Origin: Neotamlana laminarinivorans
GTDB taxonomy: Bacteria > Bacteroidota > Bacteroidia > Flavobacteriales > Flavobacteriaceae
Direction of reading: 5' to 3'
DNA length: 64,000 nt
Assembly: GCF_020523925.1 (NCBI RefSeq)
Contig: NZ_JAJAPW010000001.1
Location: 1-64,000 of the forward strand
The translations under genes were made by a program, and so were the position numbers. The notes beneath the pieces are model-generated. The model was not told the DNA's origin. It searched no databases and was given only the letters and a program-made list of their open reading frames with translations. Position 1 is the first letter of the stretch; each line of letters opens with the position of its first letter. Below are positions 45,621 to 54,672 of this stretch, one piece after another.

Positions 45621-45687
45621 ATCTTATTATAAATCAATTATATTTAAAAGGTTTTTTTGTTAAAAGAACCATTATTTCATATTTAAT

Positions 45688-45740
45688 TTCGTTAAATAAA
45701 TTATTTCGCTATATTTGGTACGCCAATTTGGTGTACCAAT
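45688..45740 (+). promoter_or_regulatory. Promoter with overlapping GntR-type operator before the PL7 lyase
   Basis: A weak -33 (TTTCG, 45688-45692), 18 nt and an exact -7 TATATTTG (45711-45718) are followed by two 12-bp operators. These are TTGGTACGCCAA (45716-45727) and TTGGTGTACCAA (45729-45740), one base apart and overlapping the -7 and start site. This is a repressor-type arrangement. The same pair occurs at 51238 before susC and a single site before the gntR gene. Confidence 0.78.
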
Positions 45741-45812
45741 TTTTAAACTAACTAAAAACATTCTTTTTTAAAGAGAAAATTATAAATGATGAATAGTAAA
45801 AGGAATCTTAAA

Positions 45813-46850
45813 ATGAATAAAATAATTGTTCTAGTTGTTCTATTTTCGAGCTTAAGTGGTTGCTTAAGTTCAAAAAAGAATAATACTAATGCTGTTGTTT
45901 CACAGAAAGAGAAAAAAGTATATCCAAGTAATGTAATTCCTTTTATGGATAAATGGAAGATTCTTCTTGGCGATGGCACAAAGTCTGATTCGTTAATAAA
46001 TTTTGATAAAGAAGATTTTTTCTATGTAGAAAATGATGGAAAAACAAACTGGGTAGTTTATAAAACACCTAATTCAGGTATAACATCTAGAACTTCAAGT
46101 AATACAAGAACTGAATTAGGAGAGAAAAAACATTGGATTCCTGAAACAGGCGGAAAGTTAACAGGGACTTTAAAGGTTATGCATGTATCAACATCTGGTG
46201 ATGCTCGAGTAGCAGCTTCTTACTCGGTAGTTGTTGGTCAAATTCATAGCGATGAAGGGCATGAAAACGAACCATTAAAAATATTTTATAAAAAGTTTCC
46301 AGGGCATAAAAAAGGTTCGGTTTACTGGAACTACGAAATTAATACTGATGGCGATAATTCTAAACGTTGGGATTTTTCTACAGCGGTATGGGGTAACGAT
46401 ATGTCTGTTGTCGGAGAAACACCAGATACCTATCCAGAGGAACCAGAAGAAGGTATTGAATTAGGAGAAACTTTTAGTTACGAGGTAAATGTTCATGAAG
46501 GTATAATGTATTTAACTTTTACAAGCAAAGGACATGAAACGGTTAAGTTTACAAAGAATTTACTGAAATCAGATTTTTCAACAAAAGCAAATATTCCAGA
46601 ACAAATTTTAACCTTATATGCTCCAATAGAACGTGATGGTATTGAACGCGATTCGGCTTATGCAGGAGAAATTCAGTATTTTAAACAAGGGGCTTATAAT
46701 CAAACCAATGGTAAAGATCCGGAGAAAAATATAGTTTGGAACACGGGCTCAGAAACTTATGGTGGAGATATAGCAAAACAATATGCCAATGGTTGTTATG
46801 CCGAAGTTTGGTTTAGCAAAGCAACAGTTGGACCAAGTGTTGCACCTTAA
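45813..46850 (+). CDS. PL7-family alginate lyase lipoprotein
   Basis: The 345-residue protein has a lipobox (VVLFSSLSGC). The PL7 triad of motifs is clear: SNTRTELGE (RTEL box), VVVGQIHSDEG (QIH box, catalytic Gln/His) and IQYFKQGAYNQ (YFKxGxYNQ box with catalytic Tyr). It would cleave alginate by beta-elimination at the cell surface. The frame also allows ATG at 45786. The ATG at 45813 is preferred since AAAGGA lies a few bases before it and the signal peptide then has normal length. It is the first gene of the lyase operon. Confidence 0.93.
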   Translation: MNKIIVLVVLFSSLSGCLSSKKNNTNAVVSQKEKKVYPSNVIPFMDKWKILLGDGTKSDSLINFDKEDFFYVENDGKTNWVVYKTPNSGITSRTSSNTRTELGEKKHWIPETGGKLTGTLKVMHVSTSGDARVAASYSVVVGQIHSDEGHENEPLKIFYKKFPGHKKGSVYWNYEINTDGDNSKRWDFSTAVWGNDMSVVGETPDTYPEEPEEGIELGETFSYEVNVHEGIMYLTFTSKGHETVKFTKNLLKSDFSTKANIPEQILTLYAPIERDGIERDSAYAGEIQYFKQGAYNQTNGKDPEKNIVWNTGSETYGGDIAKQYANGCYAEVWFSKATVGPSVAP

Positions 46851-46861
46851 TATATATAGTT

Positions 46862-47347
46862 ATGAATACTGTGTTTTATGTTATGGGCGTGTCCGGTTCA
46901 GGAAAAAGTACTGTAGGTAAATTACTTGCAGAATCTTTGGAGATAGCATTTTTTGATGGTGACGATTTTCACCCTAAAGAAAATATTGTTAAAATGAGTA
47001 ACGGTATAGCTTTAAATGATGAAGACCGACAAGGTTGGTTATTAACTTTAAATGATTTAGCCGTAAATCAATTAAAACAAAATAGTTGCGTAATTGTTTG
47101 TTCGGCTTTAAAAGAAAAATATCGAGAAACTTTAAGCCAAACTATTGAAACCAATGTGAAATGGATTCACTTAATCGGTTCATACAATCAAATTTTAGAA
47201 CGCATTAAGAAAAGAGAAAATCATTTTATGCCATCTAAAATGCTTAAATCTCAATTTGATACGTTAGAAGATCCCAAAACTGCTATAAATATTGATATAA
47301 GTTTAAAACCAGAAAAAATTATAGAGCATATTTTAAATAACATTTAA
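46862..47347 (+). CDS. Gluconokinase-family kinase
   Basis: The 161-residue P-loop kinase has GVSGSGKSTVG at residues 9-19, the family motif FFDGDDFHPKENIVKMSNG and LNDEDRQGWL. Length and motifs match GntK-type gluconate kinases. Inside an alginate operon it may phosphorylate gluconate or a related keto-sugar acid; the usual KDG kinase is a PfkB-type enzyme and is not in this window. It starts 11 bp after the PL7 gene. Confidence 0.85.
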   Translation: MNTVFYVMGVSGSGKSTVGKLLAESLEIAFFDGDDFHPKENIVKMSNGIALNDEDRQGWLLTLNDLAVNQLKQNSCVIVCSALKEKYRETLSQTIETNVKWIHLIGSYNQILERIKKRENHFMPSKMLKSQFDTLEDPKTAINIDISLKPEKIIEHILNNI

Positions 47348-47442
47348 AAATAAGGCGTAGTTATTTAGCAAAAACACCACATGAGCTAAATATTTTAAAG
47401 CGCCAATACCATACCATTTACCAACAAACTAATTAAACTAAA

Positions 47443-48720
47443 ATGATTGAATCCTCTCAGAAAACATCATTATTAAAAAAAATAATAGCTGTTGTTTTAA
47501 GTTTTGGCCCAGGTATTTTCGCTATTGGTTATACCATAGGTACAGGAAGTGTAACTTCAATGATAGTAGCCGGAAGTAAGTACAATATGCAGTTACTTTG
47601 GGTGCTATTATTAAGTTGTATATTCTCTGGAATTTTAATGTTTGTTTATGGAAATTATGCTTTAATAACAAGTGAAACAGCGCTTTTTGGGTTTAAAAAG
47701 CGTTTAAAATACGGAAAAGCTTTAGCTATATTAATTATAATAGGCATTACTTTTGGACAATGGAATTCTTTAATGGGAATTCTAGGAATTTCATCCAATA
47801 TAATTTTTGAAATTTTAGCTATTAATTTTGAAGGTTTACGTCAGTTACAATATGAAACGGTGTTAATAACCACGATAGTAATTATTGTAGCTTTTTATCT
47901 AATTATGTTGGTTGGTAAATACACTTTTTTTGAGAAAATATTAGTCATTTTTGTAACCTTAATGGGGCTATCTTTTGTGTTGTCTTTATGTTTAGTGCAA
48001 CCATTACCGCTAGATGTTGTAAAAGGCTTAATACCTTCCATTCCTAATGTTCCTGACGGTAAAATGTTGGTAGCAGCATTTGTTGGAACAACAATGGCAG
48101 CGGCTACATTTTTATCACGCCCTTTATTTGTTAAGGGGAAAGGGTGGACAATAAACAATTTAAAAGATCAGAAAAAAGATTCTATTACTGCTGCTATTTT
48201 AATATTTGTAATTAGTGGCACTATTATGGCCGTAGCTGCAGGCGCACTATTTTATCAAGGTAAAGAAGTAACTCATGTATTAGATATGGCAAATACCTTA
48301 GAGCCAGTTGCAGGAAAATGGGCGGTTACTATTTTCTTTTTTGGGGCACTAAGTGCTGGATTGTCATCTATATTTCCATGTTTATTAATAGCACCTTTAC
48401 TTGTTGCCGATTACCAATCTGGTGAGCTTGATACCAATTCAAAACAATTTAGAATAATAACAGCAATAGCATGTTTAGTGGCTTTAATTGGGCCTGCATT
48501 TGGTGCTAATCCTATTGAAATTCAAATTCTATCACAGGTTTTTAATGTATTTATTTTGCCATTGGTAGTTTTGGGTATTATTCTGCTTGTTAATAATAAA
48601 AAGGTGATGAAAGGGTATAAAACATCAGTGTTTATAAACATATGTTTATTTGCAGCTTTATTTTTCTCTTGCTTAGTGTCTTACACAGGTGTAGTTGGAA
48701 TTTTAACTAAATATTTTTAA
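47443..48720 (+). CDS. NRAMP-fold transporter with altered metal-site motif
   Basis: The 425-residue membrane protein has about 11 helices. The NRAMP fold is recognisable from the first helix (SFGPGIFAIGYTIGTGSVTS), the sixth-helix region (LVAAFVGTTMAAATFLSRPL) and GALSAGLSSIFPCLLIAPLL. The canonical metal-binding DPGN of helix 1 is replaced by IGTGS, and MPH in helix 6 is absent. A manganese or iron transporter role is therefore doubtful. Being between a sugar-acid kinase and a PL6 lyase, it might take up unsaturated uronate, but this is inference. Confidence 0.75.
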   Translation: MIESSQKTSLLKKIIAVVLSFGPGIFAIGYTIGTGSVTSMIVAGSKYNMQLLWVLLLSCIFSGILMFVYGNYALITSETALFGFKKRLKYGKALAILIIIGITFGQWNSLMGILGISSNIIFEILAINFEGLRQLQYETVLITTIVIIVAFYLIMLVGKYTFFEKILVIFVTLMGLSFVLSLCLVQPLPLDVVKGLIPSIPNVPDGKMLVAAFVGTTMAAATFLSRPLFVKGKGWTINNLKDQKKDSITAAILIFVISGTIMAVAAGALFYQGKEVTHVLDMANTLEPVAGKWAVTIFFFGALSAGLSSIFPCLLIAPLLVADYQSGELDTNSKQFRIITAIACLVALIGPAFGANPIEIQILSQVFNVFILPLVVLGIILLVNNKKVMKGYKTSVFINICLFAALFFSCLVSYTGVVGILTKYF

Positions 48721-48728
48721 AAAACTAG

Positions 48729-51077
48729 ATGAAAACTAAACTAAATTTTTCGATTTTAATGTTCGCTTTGTTTGTTTTAATGTCCTGCGATAAAAAGGGT
48801 GGTAAAGCAAATTCCAATGCATTATTGGTTAAGGATGTAACTGAATTTAACACAGCTGTAAAAAATGCCAAACCTGGAGATACAATAACTTTGGTTAATG
48901 GTGTTTGGAAAGATGTAGAACTAGTATTTGAAGGTAAAGGAACAAAAGAAAAACCTATTACTTTAACAGTGGAAACTAAGGGAGAAGTTACCTTAGAAGG
49001 CAATTCAAACTTACAACTTGTGGGCGAATATTTAATTGTAGATGGTTTGGTTTTTAAAAACGGATATACACCCACAAACGCTGTGATTTCTTTTAGAAAA
49101 AGCCGAGAGGAAATAGCAAACAACAGCCGATTAACAAATTGTGTTATCGATAATTATAACAATCCAGAACGCCAAGTACAAGATTATTGGATTACTATTT
49201 ATGGTAAAAATAATCGAATAGACCATAACCATATTGTCGGTAAGAAAAACTTAGGTGTAACTATGATTGTTGGGTTAGATACTGAGAAAAGCAGAGCGAA
49301 TCATCATAGAATAGATCATAATTATTTTGGTCCAAGGCCAACTTATGGAAATAACGGAGGCGAAACTTTAAGAATTGGTACGAGTCATCATGCTCTTGAA
49401 AATTCTAATACACTAGTAGAATCTAATTATTTTGATAGAACCAATGGCGAGCATGAAATTATTTCAAATAAAGCTTGCCAAAACACCTTTAAATATAATA
49501 CTTTTTTTGAGTGTACAGGAACTTTAACCATGCGTCACGGAAACGAAACTTTAGTAGATGGTAACGTATTTATTGGTAACGGAAAACCAAGCACAGGTGG
49601 CGTTCGTGTAATAAACGAATCTCAAACCGTTATAAATAACTATCATATTGGATTAACAGGCTACCGTTTTAGAGGCGCTTTTGTAATGATGAATGGCGTG
49701 CCTAATTCGCCACCAAACCGTTATGTTCCGGTAATCAATTCTAAAGTTAATAATAACACATTTATAAACTGCGACCACATTCAATTATGTGCAGGTAGCG
49801 ATGCCGAACGAAGCACTGCTCCAAAAACATCAGAAATTTCAGGAAATATTTTTTATCACGGCTCTAAAGCTGATTTGTTTACTGTTTACGATGACATAAG
49901 TGGAATAACCTTTAAAAATAATATTCTAGGAAATAATTTAAAACCACTTTTAAAAGACGGATTTACTAATACTGAAATTACTTTAGTAAAAAACGATCAA
50001 GGGTTTTTAATACCAACATCCAATGCTATAAAACCTATTTCAATAAGTCCTAAAATTGCAACAAAAGAAAATACAGGAGTTTCATGGTATTCAAAAGATG
50101 ATGAGGATGTTACGTTAAATTCGGGAAGTATAATTAAGGTTAAACCCGGCATTAATACCTTATACGATATTGTCAAAACATCTAAACCTGGTGATATTAT
50201 AGCATTAGAAGAAGGCGGAGAGTATTTAATCACTAAAACTGTCGCAGTAAATCATCCCTTAACTTTTAAAACCATAGGCGAGAAAAAAGCAACAGTTTTG
50301 TTTGAACGTATGATGGCTTTCGAAATTCAAAATGGTGGAAGTTTAGAATTAGAAAACGTGTCGTTCGACGGATCAAAATCACCTGACTATGCTGGTAATT
50401 CGGTAATAAGCACCAGTAAAAACTCGATGATTGAAAATTATAAACTTTTTATAAATAATTGTGAGTTTATAGATATGGTTGTCAATCACTCGTTCGATGT
50501 ACTTCGTGTATCAAAAGGCACCTTTGCCGATACTATAAGCATTCAAAATTCTATCTTTAAAAATATTTCAGGTCATATCGCTGCTTTAGATAAAGAAACT
50601 GATGATATTGGTGCATATAACGTAGAGTATTTTATAATGAAAAACAATATAATTACAGATTTACAAGGAACTGCTTTAAGGTTGTATAGAGGTGGTAAAG
50701 ATGAAAGTACATTTGGTCCTTTTCTTGAAGTAAACCACAATGTATTTAATAATGTAGGTTTTGGTAAAAAGAATAAATACGAAGCAGCAATGTCACTTTA
50801 TGGTGTGCAAGTAAATACCATAGAAAACAATATTTTTAATAATACTAAGGCTTTAAATATGCATTTAGTGGTTGGTGAACCTATTGTAAATTTGTTTAAT
50901 AATAATTTTTATAATTCCGAAGAACTTATTGTAACTGGCGACCAAGCTTATGTTGAAAAAAATAGATGGAATTATAATCCAAAGTTTATAAATAATTCTT
51001 TTAAATTAAGTAAAACATCACCTTTAATAGGGAAAGCTACTGATGGTTTTAATATAGGTGTTTTAGAAAATGAGTAG
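48729..51077 (+). CDS. PL6-family alginate lyase lipoprotein
   Basis: The 782-residue protein has a lipobox (LFVLMSC) and two parallel beta-helix domains (about 30-420 and 455-780), the size of two-domain PL6 enzymes. The catalytic pair is visible as Lys in EIISNKACQNT and Arg in LTMRHGNE, 21 residues apart as in characterised PL6 lyases. The calcium-site region NNGGETLRIGTS precedes them. It probably acts on poly-guluronate or mixed alginate and complements the PL7 enzyme. Confidence 0.93.
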   Translation: MKTKLNFSILMFALFVLMSCDKKGGKANSNALLVKDVTEFNTAVKNAKPGDTITLVNGVWKDVELVFEGKGTKEKPITLTVETKGEVTLEGNSNLQLVGEYLIVDGLVFKNGYTPTNAVISFRKSREEIANNSRLTNCVIDNYNNPERQVQDYWITIYGKNNRIDHNHIVGKKNLGVTMIVGLDTEKSRANHHRIDHNYFGPRPTYGNNGGETLRIGTSHHALENSNTLVESNYFDRTNGEHEIISNKACQNTFKYNTFFECTGTLTMRHGNETLVDGNVFIGNGKPSTGGVRVINESQTVINNYHIGLTGYRFRGAFVMMNGVPNSPPNRYVPVINSKVNNNTFINCDHIQLCAGSDAERSTAPKTSEISGNIFYHGSKADLFTVYDDISGITFKNNILGNNLKPLLKDGFTNTEITLVKNDQGFLIPTSNAIKPISISPKIATKENTGVSWYSKDDEDVTLNSGSIIKVKPGINTLYDIVKTSKPGDIIALEEGGEYLITKTVAVNHPLTFKTIGEKKATVLFERMMAFEIQNGGSLELENVSFDGSKSPDYAGNSVISTSKNSMIENYKLFINNCEFIDMVVNHSFDVLRVSKGTFADTISIQNSIFKNISGHIAALDKETDDIGAYNVEYFIMKNNIITDLQGTALRLYRGGKDESTFGPFLEVNHNVFNNVGFGKKNKYEAAMSLYGVQVNTIENNIFNNTKALNMHLVVGEPIVNLFNNNFYNSEELIVTGDQAYVEKNRWNYNPKFINNSFKLSKTSPLIGKATDGFNIGVLENE

Positions 51078-51101
51078 ATAAAATTTTAGTTTAGTAATAG
51101 T

Positions 51102-51144
51102 AAAAGCCCTGAAGGTTAATTTTTTAATTCTTCAGGGCTTTTTT
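51102..51144 (+). terminator. Terminator after the PL6 gene
   Basis: A 13-bp stem AAAAGCCCTGAAG / CTTCAGGGCTTTT with a 15-nt loop is followed by T residues. It separates the lyase operon from susCD. Confidence 0.9.
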
Positions 51145-51208
51145 GTTTAATAAAATTTAAGTTGCTGAAATATAAATGATTACAAAAAGTGAAAATTTCA
51201 TAAAAATA

Positions 51209-51262
51209 TTTTGAAGCTATTTTTTAATATTATATATTTGGTACACCAATTTGGTACACCAA
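51209..51262 (+). promoter_or_regulatory. Promoter with overlapping GntR-type operator before susC
   Basis: -33 TTTTG (51209-51213), 19 nt, then -7 TATATTTG (51233-51240) is a near-ideal Bacteroidota promoter. Two copies of TTGGTACACCAA (51238-51249 and 51251-51262) follow one base apart, in the same register to the -7 element as at 45716. Repressor binding would cover the start site. Confidence 0.82.
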
Positions 51263-51478
51263 TTGTGTTTCCAAATAAAAACAACTAAAACTAAATTTTA
51301 TAAAGGCATTATGAAACAAATCTTCAGCTAAAGTTTTGCTTATTATTTATTAAGCTGTAACAACCAATTTAATTCCAATTTAATTCTCTTTTAAAACAAT
51401 AAAATCAGTCTGCAAATTGAAATTAAATTTTTAAAACCGAACTAATTAAAAATTACTAACAACTAAACAAATTATTAA
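51263..51478 (+). other. Long susC leader with short peptide frame
   Basis: About 215-230 nt lie between the predicted start site and susC. The only coding-like object is a 6-codon frame MKQIFS at 51311-51331, preceded by AAAGG. I see no strong hairpin. Long leaders before susC are often sites of post-transcriptional control, but nothing here proves this. Confidence 0.35.
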
Positions 51479-54400
51479 ATGAATTTTAAATTGAAACTAA
51501 GCTTATGGCTAATTTTGGTATTTAATATATCATTATTTGCCCAAGAAGGATATCAAATATCCGGAGTGGTAAGGGATGAGGCAGGTATGCCAATTCCTGG
51601 AGTAAACGTAATCGTAGCAAACACAACAAAAGGCACTGCAACAGATTTTGATGGCCAATTTCAGCTAACAGTTACAAACGGAGACGTACTGAAGTTTTCC
51701 TATTTAGGCTACGTTGGTCAAAGCATAAATATTACAGGGCAAAAATCTATTGAAATTATATTACAAGAAGACGCAAGTACTTTAGATGAGGTGGTGGTTG
51801 TTGGTTATGGGGTTAGAAAAAAATCGCATTTAACAGGAGCTATTGCAAAAATAGGAGGAGAAGACGTGGCGGCAGTTCAAGTAGCTCGTGTAGACGAAGC
51901 TTTAGCAGGTAAATTACCCGGAGTTTTAATACAAAACCAAAGTGGAGAGCCTGGTGCCGATTTAAAAATACAAATTAGAGCAGCATCCTCTATATCTGGA
52001 GACTCAGGTCCTTTAATTGTTGTTGATGGATATCCTATTTCTGGCAATTTAGCAACAGTTAACCCGAACGATATAGAAAGTATGGAAGTTTTAAAAGATG
52101 CTGCATCTGCTGCAATTTATGGGTCTAGAGGTGCCAATGGCGTTATTTTGGTAACTACCAAAAAAGGAAAAACAGGAAAGCTTAATTTTAGTTACAACGC
52201 TTATACAAGTACATCTAGCAAATATGTAAGAGATATTGAAATGTTAAAAACAGCTTCAGAATGGGCTGCAGAAATACAAACAGGTGCTTACGATCTATCT
52301 GAAATAGACCCAGCACTGCTTTCTTACAGATTAGATGCTTACGAAAATGCTCCAGATGTAGTTAGTGTAGAGGATTGGCTATTTAGAAACGGAAACTCTA
52401 CCAGTCATGATTTTAGTGTAAGTGGAGGTTCAGAAAATTTAAAAGGCTTTGCATCTTTAGGATATTTAAAAACAGATGGTATTGTTAGAGGTCAAGGTTT
52501 CGAGCGTATAAATGCACGCATGAATATAGATGCTAATTTAAACGATAAATTAAAAGCAGGAATGAGTATAAATGGGTATTATGGAAACCAAGATATAGTG
52601 CCATGGGATATGCGAGATCTTTTAAGAACATATAGTATTAGCCCGATATATCATACTGCAGAATCCATAGCGTTTGTGCAAGAATTAGATGCCAAAAGAC
52701 AAGCCCTATACGAATCTGGTTTCACTGGAGCAAATGTAGATAGAAGCTTCGATCAAGATAGAAGAGGTATAGGTTTAGATCCTACAAGTATATATTTGTT
52801 ACAGCCAGGTGACGTTGTACACGATTGGCATTATGGTAGAAACCAAAATGGTATTGGAGGTACAGGAGATGCTGGTGTAGCTGCTAAATTTGATAATTCA
52901 AGACGTTGGAAGAAAACATATTTTGCTAACATGAACTCTTATCTACAATACGCCATTTTAGAGGGTTTAAATATTAAGACTGTTTTCGGATCAGATATAC
53001 AAGATACACAAAATTATTATTACAGAGGTATATTGTCTGATGGACAGCAACGTTCTACACAAACAAACTTAGATATTTCTAACATTAAAAAATCGACCAT
53101 TTTAAGCGAAACTACTTTAAATTATGCTAAAGTATTTAATGATAAGCATGATGTTTCTGCAGTAGTAGGTTTAGAGTTTCAAAACACATACTTCAAAGGT
53201 ATTGTAAACGATGGCACAAATGTTCCTTTTGGATTACCTCTAAACTATTCATTCTTTAGTGCAGAAGATGTAGTAACTTATGAAGTAGATGAAACACGAT
53301 CAAGAAGAAGTATTTTTGGTAGAGTAAATTATGCTTTCGATGATAGGTATTTATTATCATTTTCATTAAGAAGAGATGGCGATTCTAGGTTTGGTGCAAA
53401 TAAAAAATATGCAACATTTCCAGCGTATTCAATTGGCTGGAACATGCATAAAGAAGCCTTTTTAGCCGATAGTAAAGTTATAAGTTTATTAAAGCCACGT
53501 TTTAGTACAGGTTCATTAGGCACAGAATCTTTCCTTGGGTCGTACGATGCATTAAGTATATTAAGTACATCTCAAACAGCTTTTGGTACAGGTTTTTTAA
53601 TTCCAGAAAACGTTGCAAATCCAGATTTAACTTGGCAAACAAATAAAGAAACAAACTATGGTATAGACACCGGTTTTTTAAATAATCGTATTAGACTTAG
53701 TGTAGATTATTATACCTCAGATATAGAAGATATGTTAATTAACCAGAGTGTGTCAGAGGTTTTAGGAACATCTTCAATTGTATTAAATCGAGGTGATGTA
53801 AAAAGCTCAGGACTTGAGTTTGAATTGAATGCAGGTATCATTCAAAAAGAGGATTTTAACTGGAGTATTAATGCTAACTTATCTACCGTAAAAACAGAAA
53901 TTACAAGCTTAGGAGATTTAGATGCATTACCAACCCAAATATATGGTGGACCAAGCGGAAGAGGGCCAGAGTTTAGAAACTATGTTGGTGGAGAAATAGG
54001 TGAAATGTGGGGTTACCAAGTAACTGGTGAAGTAGAAACTATTCATATAGAAGATCCATCGAGAAATATAGGTTTTGGAAGTTCAGAATGGTATGTAGTA
54101 GATCAAAACGGAGATGGAGAAATAACTTATGAAGGAGATTACGTAAAATTAGGTTCAGCTAACCCAGATTTTTATTGGGGTTTATCAAGCTCAATGAATT
54201 ATAAAAATTTCGATTTATCATTTCAATTTCAAGGATCACAAGGCGCAGAGGTTTATAACATAGATCCGTTGTATTGGAAATCACAGTTTGGAGGAAGACT
54301 AAGAGATAGCTTTGATGCCAATAACGATGGTATTGCAGATGCATCGGGTAAATTTTACGAAGAAACCAGAAACGCACACGGTTCAGGCATTCAAGATGCA

Positions 54401-54661
54401 TCATACATAGCATTACGTAACTTAACTTTTGGTTATACTATAAATCCAGATTTTGTAAATAAAGTAGGTATAGGTTCTATGAGACTATATTTAGCCGCAT
54501 CAAATTTATTATACATAATGGGAGATAATTATACATCTTTTAACCCTGAAGGTGTAGAAACAGAAAACTCGGGTTATGCGGGGCCAACTACTTACGGGTA
54601 CCAAGAAGGTGCTAGCCCAATTACTAGAAGTTTTACGTTTGGAGTTAATGTGAATTTTTAA
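51479..54661 (+). CDS. susC: SusC-type TonB-dependent outer-membrane transporter
   Basis: The 1060-residue protein has a signal peptide ending LFAQ, a carboxypeptidase-regulatory-like domain (about 25-100: ISGVVRDEAGMPIPGVNVIV), a TonB-box region (LDEVVVVGYG), a plug domain with SusC signature (IESMEVLKDAASAAIYGSRG, GVILVTTKKG) and a beta-barrel ending in the terminal Phe (FTFGVNVNF). With SusD it imports oligosaccharides, here presumably alginate oligomers. It has its own operator-controlled promoter. Confidence 0.96.
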   Translation: MNFKLKLSLWLILVFNISLFAQEGYQISGVVRDEAGMPIPGVNVIVANTTKGTATDFDGQFQLTVTNGDVLKFSYLGYVGQSINITGQKSIEIILQEDASTLDEVVVVGYGVRKKSHLTGAIAKIGGEDVAAVQVARVDEALAGKLPGVLIQNQSGEPGADLKIQIRAASSISGDSGPLIVVDGYPISGNLATVNPNDIESMEVLKDAASAAIYGSRGANGVILVTTKKGKTGKLNFSYNAYTSTSSKYVRDIEMLKTASEWAAEIQTGAYDLSEIDPALLSYRLDAYENAPDVVSVEDWLFRNGNSTSHDFSVSGGSENLKGFASLGYLKTDGIVRGQGFERINARMNIDANLNDKLKAGMSINGYYGNQDIVPWDMRDLLRTYSISPIYHTAESIAFVQELDAKRQALYESGFTGANVDRSFDQDRRGIGLDPTSIYLLQPGDVVHDWHYGRNQNGIGGTGDAGVAAKFDNSRRWKKTYFANMNSYLQYAILEGLNIKTVFGSDIQDTQNYYYRGILSDGQQRSTQTNLDISNIKKSTILSETTLNYAKVFNDKHDVSAVVGLEFQNTYFKGIVNDGTNVPFGLPLNYSFFSAEDVVTYEVDETRSRRSIFGRVNYAFDDRYLLSFSLRRDGDSRFGANKKYATFPAYSIGWNMHKEAFLADSKVISLLKPRFSTGSLGTESFLGSYDALSILSTSQTAFGTGFLIPENVANPDLTWQTNKETNYGIDTGFLNNRIRLSVDYYTSDIEDMLINQSVSEVLGTSSIVLNRGDVKSSGLEFELNAGIIQKEDFNWSINANLSTVKTEITSLGDLDALPTQIYGGPSGRGPEFRNYVGGEIGEMWGYQVTGEVETIHIEDPSRNIGFGSSEWYVVDQNGDGEITYEGDYVKLGSANPDFYWGLSSSMNYKNFDLSFQFQGSQGAEVYNIDPLYWKSQFGGRLRDSFDANNDGIADASGKFYEETRNAHGSGIQDASYIALRNLTFGYTINPDFVNKVGIGSMRLYLAASNLLYIMGDNYTSFNPEGVETENSGYAGPTTYGYQEGASPITRSFTFGVNVNF

Positions 54662-54672
54662 AAAAAAGAATA

